From Candidatus Hebobacteria bacterium (GTDB taxonomy: Bacteria; Armatimonadota; Hebobacteria; Hebobacterales; Hebobacteraceae), in the NCBI GenBank assembly GCA_029821235.1, contig JALGTT010000040.1:1-8740 (forward strand): a stretch of DNA of 8,740 bases, in the 5' to 3' direction. Shown here one piece after another: positions 1-6,796 of the stretch. The notes under the pieces are model-generated. The model did not search any database. It saw nothing but the letters and a program-made list of their open reading frames with translations, and was not told where the DNA came from. Numbering within the stretch: position 1 is the first letter of the stretch; each line of letters starts with the position of its first letter. A program made the position numbers and the translations under genes.

Positions 1-15
1 CAGAGGGCCGCGGCC

Positions 16-44
16 TTGCAGGGGCCATTACGCTATGCTATACT
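16..44 (+). promoter_or_regulatory. Putative promoter of the nusA operon (extended -10)
   Basis: A -35-like TTGCAG (16-21) is followed by exactly 17 bp and then TATACT (39-44), a 5/6 match to the -10 consensus. TGC directly before it (36-38) completes an extended -10 (TGn). Transcription would start near base 51, giving a leader of about 175 nt before nusA. The -35 matches the consensus only in its TTG half, but extended -10 promoters tolerate weak -35 elements. The AT-rich patch stands out in this GC-rich DNA, which raises its credibility. The call rests on pattern matching only. Confidence 0.6.
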
Positions 45-224
45 CATCGGTGGTTTGACGCTCTCTGTGCGGCCGATGATTGCGGTCGCCCGGAGATGCT
101 GTGTATTTGCCGTGGGAGCCCGCTCCTGGCGGGAACGCACGGCGCGGAGCGCCGAAGAGTGGGAGTTGTCCCACTCTTCGCCGTTAGAGTGATAGCATAA
201 AGGCAACGGCTACGACGGGAAGCG
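45..224 (+). promoter_or_regulatory. Structured nusA leader, no gene
   Basis: No convincing protein or tRNA is seen here. Frames 1 and 3 stay open to about 192 and 200, but the residues resemble no RimP C-terminus or other family. Successive inverted repeats are present: CCCGC/GCGGG (119-123 with 129-133; it competes with GGAG/CTCC at 115-118 and 123-126), GGCGC/GCGCC (141-145 with 149-153), a perfect 12-bp stem at 153-180, and GCCGTT/AACGGC (180-185 with 205-210), which ends just before the weak Shine-Dalgarno GGGA (217-220). Such a series of hairpins fits a regulated 5' leader. NusA autoregulation and hairpin leaders ahead of rimP/nusA operons are known in other bacteria. The mechanism here is inference. 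Confidence 0.5.
153..180 (+). promoter_or_regulatory. Perfect 12-bp hairpin in the nusA leader
   Basis: CGAAGAGTGGGA (153-164) and its exact reverse complement (169-180) flank the loop GTTG. The stem ends 44 nt before the nusA start. It is followed by CCGTTAGAG, not a T-run, so it is not a canonical intrinsic terminator. It could be an attenuator, a pausing or NusA-responsive hairpin, an RNase processing site, or the end of upstream transcription if termination here needs no U-tract. Confidence 0.65.
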
Positions 225-1703
225 ATGACCATGCAGCCCGATTTCGTGCAGGCATTGAGGGATATAGGCCGGGAAAAGGACATCCCGCTCGATACACTGA
301 GCGAGATCATCGAAGCCGCGCTCGTCTCCGCCTACAAGAAGCACTACGGGGCAACCTGTGAGATCCACGTGGATATCGACTGGGACAGCGGGCAGGCGAC
401 GGTGTTCACGCGCAAACGGGTTCAGGAGCACGTGGAGAACCCGCACCTGGAGATGTCCCTCGCCGAGGCGCGCCGCCTCGACCCCACGGTGGAGGAGGGG
501 GAATACCTGGATATCGAGGTCTCTCCGTCGGCCTTCGGCCGCATCGCCGCCCAGACGGCCAAGCAGGTGGTGGCGCAGCGGATCAGGGAGGCGGAGCGGG
601 ACATCATCTACAGCGAGTTCAGCAACCGGGACGGGGACATCGTCACCGGTGTGGTGCAGAGACGAGAGGCGCGCAGCGGGACGGTGTACATCGACCTGGG
701 CAAGATCGAGGCCGTGCTGCCGCCGGCCGAGCAGTCTCCCCTGGACAGCTACCGCTTCGGCGAGAGGCTGAAGGTCTACATCCTGGAGGTGAAGCGCACC
801 ACCAAGACGCCCCGTGTGCTGGTCTCCAGAAGCCACCCTGGGCTGCTCCGCCGCCTCTTCGAACTGGAGGTGCCCGAGATCCACGAGGGGATCGTGGAGA
901 TCAAGACCCAGGCCCGGGAGGCGGGAGCCAGGAGCAAGATCGCGGTATGGTCCAAGCACGACAACGTTGACCCCGTGGGCGCCTGTGTGGGCCACCGGGG
1001 CAGCCGCGTGCAGGCGGTGGTGGACGAACTCCGGGGCGAGAAGGTGGACATCGTCCGCTGGAGCGATGACCCGGCCAAGTACGTGGCGGCCGCCCTCAGC
1101 CCGGCGAAGGTGACCCGGGTGGTGATCAACGAGGAGTTGCGGGCGGCGACGGTAGTGGCCCCGGACAATCAGCTCTCCCTCGCCATCGGCCGGGAGGGCC
1201 AGAACGTGCGCCTGGCGGCACGCCTGACCGGCTGGAGGATCGATATCCGCAGCGAGGGCCAGATGGCCGAGATGGAGGCCCAGAAGGCGGCTGGTGAAGA
1301 GGCCCCGACGGAAGAGGCCGCCGCCGGGCAACAGGCCGAGGCGGAAGAGACCCCGACCGAGGAGACTCCCGCGGAGGAGACCGCCGTCGAGGTGGCTGTC
1401 GCAGAGCAGGCACCTGCCGAGCAACAGGCCGAGGCCCAGGAGGCCCCGAGCGAGGAGACTCCGGTCGAGACGGCCGCCGCCGAGGAGGCCGCGCCGGATG
1501 AGACGGCGCCTGAGACGCAGAGGCCTGAGGCGGCAGGTGCGGAGGTGGAGGGGATGGCAGAAGGCTCCTCCGCGGAGGAACCACCGCCTGCGCCGGAATC
1601 GGACAGCAAGGACCAGGCCCCCTCGGAGGAGAGTGCCGGCGAGCCGGAGGCGGTTGCGGCATCCGAGGGCGCCGTGGCGACTGACCAAAAAGAGGAAGCA
1701 TGA
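225..1703 (+). CDS. nusA: Transcription termination/antitermination factor NusA with long acidic tail
   Basis: NusA binds RNA polymerase and nascent RNA and controls pausing, termination and antitermination in the cytoplasm. The 492-residue product has the family order: an N-terminal RNAP-binding domain (about 1-130), an S1 domain starting at GDIVTGVV (137-144), KH1 with DPVGACVGHRGSRV (249-262, carrying the GxxG loop GHRG), and KH2 with APDNQLSLAIGREGQNVRLA (312-331). The KH core ends near residue 345. The remaining ~140 residues are low complexity, rich in Glu, Ala, Pro and Thr, almost free of Lys and Arg, and show recurring EETP/EEAP/AEQQAEA patterns. They take the place where E. coli NusA carries its acidic repeats and are probably disordered. 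The start at 225 has a close GGGA (217-220). ATG at 231 has better spacing and is an alternative. The stop overlaps the ylxR ATG (ATGA). It appears to be the first gene of the operon. Confidence 0.96.
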   Translation: MTMQPDFVQALRDIGREKDIPLDTLSEIIEAALVSAYKKHYGATCEIHVDIDWDSGQATVFTRKRVQEHVENPHLEMSLAEARRLDPTVEEGEYLDIEVSPSAFGRIAAQTAKQVVAQRIREAERDIIYSEFSNRDGDIVTGVVQRREARSGTVYIDLGKIEAVLPPAEQSPLDSYRFGERLKVYILEVKRTTKTPRVLVSRSHPGLLRRLFELEVPEIHEGIVEIKTQAREAGARSKIAVWSKHDNVDPVGACVGHRGSRVQAVVDELRGEKVDIVRWSDDPAKYVAAALSPAKVTRVVINEELRAATVVAPDNQLSLAIGREGQNVRLAARLTGWRIDIRSEGQMAEMEAQKAAGEEAPTEEAAAGQQAEAEETPTEETPAEETAVEVAVAEQAPAEQQAEAQEAPSEETPVETAAAEEAAPDETAPETQRPEAAGAEVEGMAEGSSAEEPPPAPESDSKDQAPSEESAGEPEAVAASEGAVATDQKEEA

Positions 1704-2017
1704 CGGCAGCGCGGCATCGGCCTCAGAGAAGCTGTGTCGCCTGCCGACAGGTGCGGGCGAAGTCCGAGTTGGTGAGGATTGTGCGCACGCCGCAGGGAGA
1801 CGTTCGGCTGGACCCGGTCGGCAAGTTGGCCGGGCGAGGCGCCTATCTCTGCCCCAGCCTGCGATGCCTCGAGCAGGCGGTCAAGCAGGGGAAGTTGAGC
1901 CGGGCGCTCGCCAGTCCGATCGGCCCGGAGGTTATCGAGGCGGTGAGAGAGGCTCTGTCCGAGGCAGGGACAGAGGCGAAAGCACCGGAGAGGCGATTCG
2001 CAGATGCGGGTGCATGA
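1700..2017 (+). CDS. ylxR: YlxR family (DUF448) RNA-binding protein
   Basis: This small basic protein of 105 residues belongs to the YlxR/DUF448 family, almost always encoded between nusA and infB. Visible signatures are R-SCVACR (10-16), K-SELVRIVR (21-29), the G-D-V-R-LDP strand (33-39) and GRGAYLC (45-51), followed by a C-terminal helix. Two cysteine pairs (C12/C15 and C51/C56) are present. The Bacillus homologue (RnpM) is reported to bind the RNase P RNA and modulate RNase P; transferring that role here is inference. The ATG overlaps the nusA TGA by 4 nt and is preceded by AGAGGAAG (1691-1698), so coupled translation is likely. Its last 14 nt overlap infB. Confidence 0.93.
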   Translation: MTAARHRPQRSCVACRQVRAKSELVRIVRTPQGDVRLDPVGKLAGRGAYLCPSLRCLEQAVKQGKLSRALASPIGPEVIEAVREALSEAGTEAKAPERRFADAGA

Positions 2018-4166
2018 GCTGGCGAAAGAGCTCAACGTAAAGAGCAAGGACATACTACTCCTGCTCGAAGAGTTGGGGATAGGCGGCAAGACCGCCAGCT
2101 CCAGCGTCCCTCCTCAGGTGCTCGACACCATTCGGGCCAAATTCGGCAAGCCGGCGGCTGCGAAGCCGGCTCCTCCCGCCGAGAAGAGGGCCGCGGCTCC
2201 GGCCGCCGGGAAGAAGGCCCCTGCCCCCGCGCCCCCGCCTCCCCCGCCTCCCACCACGCCCGAACCGGAGGAAGCAGAAGGCGAGGCGGACGTCATCAAG
2301 ATCAAGGCTCCGCTGACGGTCGCCGACTTCGCTACCGCCCTCGACACCGACGCGGAGAACGTAATCAGCGCGGCCGCCAACATCGGCGAGGAGGTGGGAG
2401 ATGGAGACCTCGTGTCCCCCGAACTGGCGGTGCTCATCGGAGAGCAGTGGGGCTACACCATCAATGTCGAGGTGATCGAGCCGGAACCCGAGCCTGAGCC
2501 CGAGCCGGAACCCGAACCCGAGCCGGTGGTGGAGGCGGAGCCCGAACAGCCCCCGGCCGCCGAGCCCGTCGCGGAGCAGAAGACGATCTCCGAGCCGATC
2601 GTACCGGAGCGGCGGACATTGGTGGTGCCGCGCCGGAAAGCGCCCCCCGATGCGCCCCCGAGACCGCCGGTGGTGACCGTGCTGGGTCACGTGGACCACG
2701 GGAAGACCACCCTGCTGGACGCCATTCGCGAGACCAATGTGGCGGCCAAAGAGGCGGGCGCCATCACCCAGCACATCGGCGCCTACCAGGTGGAGGTAAA
2801 GGGCAAGGTCATCACCTTCATCGACACCCCGGGCCACGAGGCCTTCACCGCGATGAGGGCGCGGGGCGCGCAGGTCACCGACATCGCCGTGCTGGTGGTG
2901 GCGGCCGACGATGGAGTAATGCCCCAGACAGTAGAGGCGATAGACCACGCTCAGGCGGCCGGAGTCCCCATCATCGTCGCCGTGAACAAGGTGGACCGAC
3001 CGGAGGCCTCCGTCGACACCGTGAAGCAGCAACTCTCGGAGCGCGGATTGACGCCCGAGGAATGGGGTGGAGAGACGATCTATGTGCCGGTCTCGGCGCT
3101 CCAGAAGACAGGTATCGAAGACCTGCTGGAGATGATCTCGCTGGTGGCCGAGATGGCCGAGTTGCGGGCGCGCAGGGACGGGCCCGCGGAGGGGGCGGTG
3201 CTGGAGGCGGAAATGGACCGGCGGCGGGGACCGCTGGCCACGCTGCTGGTGCAAGAGGGGACGCTGCGAGTGGGAGACGCGTTGGTGGCGGGGCCGGTTG
3301 CGGGGAAGGTCCGCGCCATGACCGATGCAAGCGGGAAGCGGCTGAAGGAGGCATTTCCCTCCACGCCGGTGCGGGTGTTGGGGCTCTCCGGCGTGCCGGA
3401 GGCGAGCGAATTGTTCCGGGTGGTGGACTCCGAGAAGGAAGCGCGGGCGCTGGCCGAGCAGCAGCGAATGGCCGACCGCGAAATGCAACTGGCGGCCCGG
3501 CCGACCACCCTGATGGATCTCTCCCAACTGTTCGCCACCGGGGCCGCAAAACGGCTGTGTCTGGTGCTGAAGGCCGATACTCAAGGCAGCGCGGAGGCGA
3601 TCACCCACGCGCTTGCCGAGTTCAAGAGCGAGGAAGTGCAACTCCAGGTGCTGCATGTGGCGGTGGGGGATGTGACCGAATCCGACGTCAGCCTCGCCGC
3701 GGCGAGCAAGCCGTCGGTGGTGATCGGCTTCCAGGTGGGGGCCGACGCGCAGGCGCGCAGGCTGGCGGCGGACGAACACATAGAGATCCGGCAGTACGAC
3801 GTGATCTACGACCTGCTGGATGACGTGCGGGACACCATCAATGGAATGCTGGACGTCACCTACGAGCAGGTGGTGGTGGGCGCGGCGGAGGTGAGGGCGC
3901 TGTTCAAGTCCTCGCAGCTTGGCACCATCGCCGGGTCATTCGTGCGGGAGGGCCGTATAGTGCGCGGGGCCTTTGCCCGCGTGTTGCGCAACGGGAAGGT
4001 GATTTTCGAGGGCAAGATCAGCTCCCTACGGCATCTGCAGGATGACATGAGGGAGATTGCCCAGGGATTCGAATGCGGCATAGTGTTGCAGGGCTTCGAC
4101 GCCCTGGAGGTGGGGGACGTCATCGAGTGCCTCGAAGAGCGCGAGGTGCGTCACACCATCGCGTAG
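2004..4166 (+). CDS. infB: Translation initiation factor IF-2
   Basis: This is the GTPase that brings initiator tRNA to the 30S subunit and promotes subunit joining. The 720 residues show an IF2N domain (1-50, MRVHELAKELNV start), an Ala/Pro/Lys linker, and a second IF2N-like domain (about 98-152). Then come eight consecutive Glu-Pro units (159-174), an acidic linker, and the G domain: G1 GHVDHGKT (228-235), G2 GAITQH (252-257), G3 DTPGHE (274-279), G4 NKVD (328-331) and G5 SAL (364-366). Beta-barrel domains II to IV follow to the C-terminus. Length and motifs are normal and all GTPase residues are intact. GGAGAGG (1987-1993) lies 10 nt before the ATG, inside ylxR, so the 14-nt overlap is well supported. 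The gap to ylxP is 12 nt. Confidence 0.98.
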   Translation: MRVHELAKELNVKSKDILLLLEELGIGGKTASSSVPPQVLDTIRAKFGKPAAAKPAPPAEKRAAAPAAGKKAPAPAPPPPPPPTTPEPEEAEGEADVIKIKAPLTVADFATALDTDAENVISAAANIGEEVGDGDLVSPELAVLIGEQWGYTINVEVIEPEPEPEPEPEPEPEPVVEAEPEQPPAAEPVAEQKTISEPIVPERRTLVVPRRKAPPDAPPRPPVVTVLGHVDHGKTTLLDAIRETNVAAKEAGAITQHIGAYQVEVKGKVITFIDTPGHEAFTAMRARGAQVTDIAVLVVAADDGVMPQTVEAIDHAQAAGVPIIVAVNKVDRPEASVDTVKQQLSERGLTPEEWGGETIYVPVSALQKTGIEDLLEMISLVAEMAELRARRDGPAEGAVLEAEMDRRRGPLATLLVQEGTLRVGDALVAGPVAGKVRAMTDASGKRLKEAFPSTPVRVLGLSGVPEASELFRVVDSEKEARALAEQQRMADREMQLAARPTTLMDLSQLFATGAAKRLCLVLKADTQGSAEAITHALAEFKSEEVQLQVLHVAVGDVTESDVSLAAASKPSVVIGFQVGADAQARRLAADEHIEIRQYDVIYDLLDDVRDTINGMLDVTYEQVVVGAAEVRALFKSSQLGTIAGSFVREGRIVRGAFARVLRNGKVIFEGKISSLRHLQDDMREIAQGFECGIVLQGFDALEVGDVIECLEEREVRHTIA

Positions 4167-4178
4167 GAGGGTGCGGCC

Positions 4179-4457
4179 ATGCACATCGCCTCCCTGCGGC
4201 TCCAACTGGAGATCACCGACGGCGTCACCCTGAAGGACAAGCGTCAGGTGATTCGCAGCTTGCTCGACCGGATGCGTCACTTCAACGTTTCGGCCGCGGA
4301 GGTCGGCGACAATGATTCGGTGCGCTATGCAACACTGGCTGCGGTGGCGGTGGCCAACGATCCGCGTTTCCTGGACGGGATGATGGCCAGACTCGCCGAC
4401 CTGGTGGAGAGGGAGCCGAGGGTGGCCGTCATGTCCCGCGAGTTCGAATTCGTATAA
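4179..4457 (+). CDS. ylxP: DUF503/YlxP-like protein
   Basis: The product has 92 residues, a typical size for DUF503, the family found between infB and rbfA in many bacteria and known as YlxP in Bacillus. It shows the family's hallmark TLKDKRQVIRSL (17-28, usually SLKDKR) and HFNVSAAEVGDND (34-46). A ferredoxin-like alpha/beta pattern and a short FEFV end follow. Its role is poorly defined. Its place among ribosome maturation genes suggests a part in ribosome assembly or translation, which is inference. AGGAGG (4165-4170) overlaps the infB stop codon and gives a near-perfect Shine-Dalgarno 8 nt before the ATG. The stop codon lies within a TATAAT hexamer (4453-4458). Confidence 0.9.
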   Translation: MHIASLRLQLEITDGVTLKDKRQVIRSLLDRMRHFNVSAAEVGDNDSVRYATLAAVAVANDPRFLDGMMARLADLVEREPRVAVMSREFEFV

Positions 4458-4458
4458 T
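4453..4458 (+). promoter_or_regulatory. Exact -10 hexamer at the ylxP stop codon (possible rbfA promoter)
   Basis: TATAAT occurs exactly, as GTA-TAA-T across the ylxP stop. The expected -35 window (about 4429-4436) reads TCATGTCC and has no TTGACA-like match, and no TGn extension is present. Because the only spacer over 50 nt in the whole nusA-ribF cluster begins here, an internal promoter serving rbfA-nrnA-truB-ribF is possible but weakly supported. Confidence 0.25.
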
Positions 4459-4485
4459 AGATGCTCGCGTCGCCGCCTCGAGAAC

Positions 4486-4527
4486 GGGCGTGAGCCCGCG
4501 CGGGGATGAGCCCGGGGGCCCGCGCGG
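4486..4527 (+). repeat. GC-rich repeated, self-complementary spacer ahead of rbfA
   Basis: The spacer holds a direct repeat GCCCGCGCGG at 4494-4503 and 4518-4527. Its core CCGCGCGG is its own reverse complement, so the two copies can pair with each other or fold singly. TGAGCCCG also occurs twice (4491-4498 and 4507-4514), and GGGC-GTGA-GCCC (4486-4497) can form a small hairpin. There is no T-run. Possible roles are an RNA stem before rbfA, a protein-binding site, or a processing site. The rest of the 105-nt spacer shows nothing else. Confidence 0.4.
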
Positions 4528-4562
4528 CGAGTTCCGTTCAACGGTTACGGGAGTCTGGACGC

Positions 4563-4943
4563 ATGCCATCACGGCGCATGTCGCGCGTGCAGAGTTTGCT
4601 GCGCGCTGAGATAAGCGAGGTCCTGCAGCGCAAGCTGAAGGACCCGCGGGTCAATATGGTGACCATCACCCGCGTGGAGGCGGACTCCGATCTCCAGCAC
4701 GCGCGGGTGTTCGTCAGCGTGCTGGGGGACGCCGACCACCACCGCACCGCGCTGGCGGGTCTGCGCAGCGCGGCCGGATTCATCAGGGCGGAACTGATGC
4801 ACGTGCTCCACCTCCGCCCCATGCCCAGCCTCGACTTCCGGCTCGACGAGTCGCTCACGCTCGGCGAGCACACCCTCGATATCCTGGACCGAATACGCCA
4901 TGAGCAACAGAAATCTGACAACGGCCCGCAATCAAGCGGTTGA
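4563..4943 (+). CDS. rbfA: Ribosome-binding factor A (30S maturation)
   Basis: RbfA binds the pre-30S subunit and assists late maturation of the 16S rRNA 5' end. With this start the protein has 126 residues, normal for the family. It begins MPSRRMSRVQSLLRAEISEV and contains KDPRV (26-30), the strand ITRVEADSDLQHARVFVSVLGD (35-56), and the typical end PSLDFRLDESLTLGEHTLDILDRI (88-111), forming a single KH-like domain. I chose ATG 4563 because GGGAG (4549-4553) lies 9 nt upstream and homologues start close to the S/R-R-x-x-R-V segment. An in-frame ATG at 4506 would add 19 residues, but it lies in the GC-rich repeat and has no spaced Shine-Dalgarno. The last 44 nt overlap nrnA in another frame. 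Confidence 0.93.
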   Translation: MPSRRMSRVQSLLRAEISEVLQRKLKDPRVNMVTITRVEADSDLQHARVFVSVLGDADHHRTALAGLRSAAGFIRAELMHVLHLRPMPSLDFRLDESLTLGEHTLDILDRIRHEQQKSDNGPQSSG

Positions 4944-5901
4944 ACTGCTCTCCACCGTCGAGTCGGCCTTCGTGGCCACCCACGTCCGCCCGGACGGGGA
5001 TGCGCTGGGGTGCCTGCTCGCGGTCTGCCTGGCCCTGGAGGCGCGCGGGTGCCGGGTCTGCCGCCTCTGCGCGGACCCGGTGCCGGACAACTACCGATTC
5101 CTCCCCAGCGCGGACCGGGTCACCGCGGAGGTCCCGGACTGGCGCCCCCAGGTGGGGATCGTGGTGGACTGCGACGGGCTGGCGAGAGTGGGGCCGCTGG
5201 AGAGCGCGTTCTCCGATCTGCCCCAGTTGCTGGACATAGACCACCACGCCACCGATCAGGCCTTCGGGGACATCCGGGTGGTGGACCCCACCGCCGGGGC
5301 GACCGGCGAGATCATCTACACCCTGCTGCGCAGGGTCGGCGTCCGCCTCACCGCGGACATCGCCACCTGCCTCTATGCGGCGATTCTCACCGATACCGGG
5401 AGATTCGGATACACGAACGCCACCGCGCGCTCCCTGATGATCGCCTCCCGCCTGGTGAGGGCCGGCGCGGACCCCCACGAGATCACGCGCAAGGTCTATG
5501 AGGAGCGGTCCATCGCCGCCACCCACCTGCTGGGGGTGGCCCTCTCCCGACTGGTGGTGGATTGCAACGACGAGGTGGTCAGCTCTACGCTGACCCTGGC
5601 CGATTTCGCGCGGGCCGGCGCCAAGGCTACGGATACGGAGGGAATCATCGACCACCTCCGGGCGATCGGGGGCACCCGGGTCGCCCTCCTGTTCGTGGAG
5701 ACCGAGGACGACCAGGTGCGGGTCAGCCTGCGGTCGGACGGCACGCTGGACGTGGGACAGGTGGCGCTCTCGCTGGGGGGCGGAGGACACGTAGGCGCCG
5801 CCGGATGCAATATCGCGGGGAGCGCGGAAACGGTGCGCCAGCGCGTGCTCTCCGCGGTGAGGGAGAGCCTTGTCAAGGCCCGGTTGAATGAGCCTCACTG
5901 A
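4900..5901 (+). CDS. nrnA: DHH/DHHA1 phosphoesterase, NrnA-type nanoRNase/pAp phosphatase
   Basis: The 333-residue product fits NrnA, which in Bacillus and relatives degrades 2-5 nt RNAs and dephosphorylates pAp. Metal-binding motifs of the DHH domain are complete: THVRPDGDALG (27-37, with H28, D32, D34), IVVDCDG (87-93), DIDHH (112-116) and ILTDTGRFGYTN (162-173). The C-terminal DHHA1 domain has the substrate loop GGGGHVGAAG (293-302). Location next to rbfA and truB is the common arrangement. The ATG lies 44 nt inside rbfA and has no clear Shine-Dalgarno, so translation is probably coupled to rbfA. No later in-frame start is plausible, because the first catalytic motif begins only 26 residues in. 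Exact substrate preference cannot be read from sequence. Confidence 0.92.
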   Translation: MSNRNLTTARNQAVELLSTVESAFVATHVRPDGDALGCLLAVCLALEARGCRVCRLCADPVPDNYRFLPSADRVTAEVPDWRPQVGIVVDCDGLARVGPLESAFSDLPQLLDIDHHATDQAFGDIRVVDPTAGATGEIIYTLLRRVGVRLTADIATCLYAAILTDTGRFGYTNATARSLMIASRLVRAGADPHEITRKVYEERSIAATHLLGVALSRLVVDCNDEVVSSTLTLADFARAGAKATDTEGIIDHLRAIGGTRVALLFVETEDDQVRVSLRSDGTLDVGQVALSLGGGGHVGAAGCNIAGSAETVRQRVLSAVRESLVKARLNEPH

Positions 5902-6796
5902 CGGTTTCCTCAACTTGCTCAAGCCGCCTGGCATGACCTCTCACGAGGTGGTGCAGGTGGTGCGTCGCCAGATCAATCCCCGGCGCGCCGGCCACCTCGG
6001 CACCCTGGATCCCGCGGCGGCCGGGGTTCTTCCCATCTCTCTGGGGGGAGCGACGCGGCTGTTCCGCTTTGCGGCCGGCGCGGACAAGGCCTATCGGGCG
6101 GAGGTGATATTCGGGACCACCACCGACACGCTGGACGCCGAGGGCCGCGTCACCGGGCAATCCGATGCCGGCCGACTCACCGCGGAGGCGGTGGCGGAGG
6201 CGCTGGAGCGCTTCCGCGGCCAGATCACTCAGAGAGCGCCCGCCTACTCTGCAGTGCAGGTGGACGGGAAGCGGTTGCATCAACTAGCCCGCCGCGGCAC
6301 GCCGACCGAGGGCCCGGAGAGGCAGGTGACCATTTTCGATCTCCAACTCGTTTCCTTCCGTCCGGGGCCGGCGGCGGCGGCCGTGCTCGACGTGGTCTGT
6401 TCCCCGGGGACCTACATTCGCTCCCTGGCCGCGGACCTGGGCAAGGCGCTGGGCTGTGGGGCCTATCTCGGGTTCCTGGTGCGCACCCGTGCGGGGCTTT
6501 TCCGGCTGTCGGATGCGCTCACCCTGGAGGAACTGTCTATGGCGGTGGCAGAGGGCTCCTCGGGGGATTGCATCATCCCTCCTGACGCGCCGCTCGGACA
6601 CTTGCCCCGGGTAGCGGTGGACGCGCGGCACGCGCGCGTCTTCGCACACGGCGGACGCGTGCTGGTCGAGTCGGAGCCCAAGCCGCTGGTGAGAGTCTAC
6701 GGACCGGAGGACAGGTTCCTCGGGCTCGGAGAAGTGGGCGAGGGAGGGCAACTCAAGCCGAACCTGGTGCTGGCCTCCACCGAGGAGGACGGATGA
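5888..6796 (+). CDS. truB: tRNA pseudouridine(55) synthase TruB
   Basis: TruB converts U55 of the tRNA T-loop to pseudouridine. The 302-residue protein shows GFLNLLKPPGMTS (6-18) and AGHLGTLDPAAAGVLPI (34-50) with catalytic Asp41. KAYRAE (67-72) contains Tyr69, the counterpart of E. coli Tyr76. APAYSAVQVDGKRL (117-130) and CSPGTYIRSLAADLG (171-185) follow, the latter with Tyr176 and Arg178 of the active site. A PUA-like C-terminal segment begins near 237 (HLPRVAVDARHARVFAHGG) and ends at LKPNLVLAS. One deviation is His131 where the LYE-AR stretch usually has Tyr. The start overlaps nrnA by 14 nt; a GAGGGAGAG (5859-5867) is 20 nt away, so translation is probably coupled. The stop overlaps ribF as ATGA. 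Confidence 0.96.
   Translation: MSLTDGFLNLLKPPGMTSHEVVQVVRRQINPRRAGHLGTLDPAAAGVLPISLGGATRLFRFAAGADKAYRAEVIFGTTTDTLDAEGRVTGQSDAGRLTAEAVAEALERFRGQITQRAPAYSAVQVDGKRLHQLARRGTPTEGPERQVTIFDLQLVSFRPGPAAAAVLDVVCSPGTYIRSLAADLGKALGCGAYLGFLVRTRAGLFRLSDALTLEELSMAVAEGSSGDCIIPPDAPLGHLPRVAVDARHARVFAHGGRVLVESEPKPLVRVYGPEDRFLGLGEVGEGGQLKPNLVLASTEEDG

Noticed and set aside
55..60. TTGACG as a -35 of a second promoter
   Set aside because: It matches 5/6 of the consensus, but no acceptable -10 lies 15-19 bp downstream (the region reads ATGATTGC).
1..200. Open frames 1 and 3 at the left edge as the 3' end of an upstream gene
   Set aside because: They would run through the promoter-like element and all the hairpins, the residues match no family I know, and both frames are open at once, as expected by chance in GC-rich DNA.
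210..1688. A 492-residue open frame on the minus strand opposite nusA
   Set aside because: It mirrors the codon structure of nusA in GC-rich DNA, has Arg/Leu/Gly/His-rich composition and no recognisable domain. nusA on the + strand is unmistakable.
2055..3779. A 574-residue open frame on the minus strand opposite infB
   Set aside because: Same GC shadow effect; the translation is Arg/Gly/His-rich with no motif, while IF2 covers the + strand completely.
4506..4562. Longer rbfA start giving 145 residues
   Set aside because: The additional 19 residues are not typical of RbfA, the ATG has no spaced Shine-Dalgarno, and ATG 4563 has GGGAG at 9 nt.
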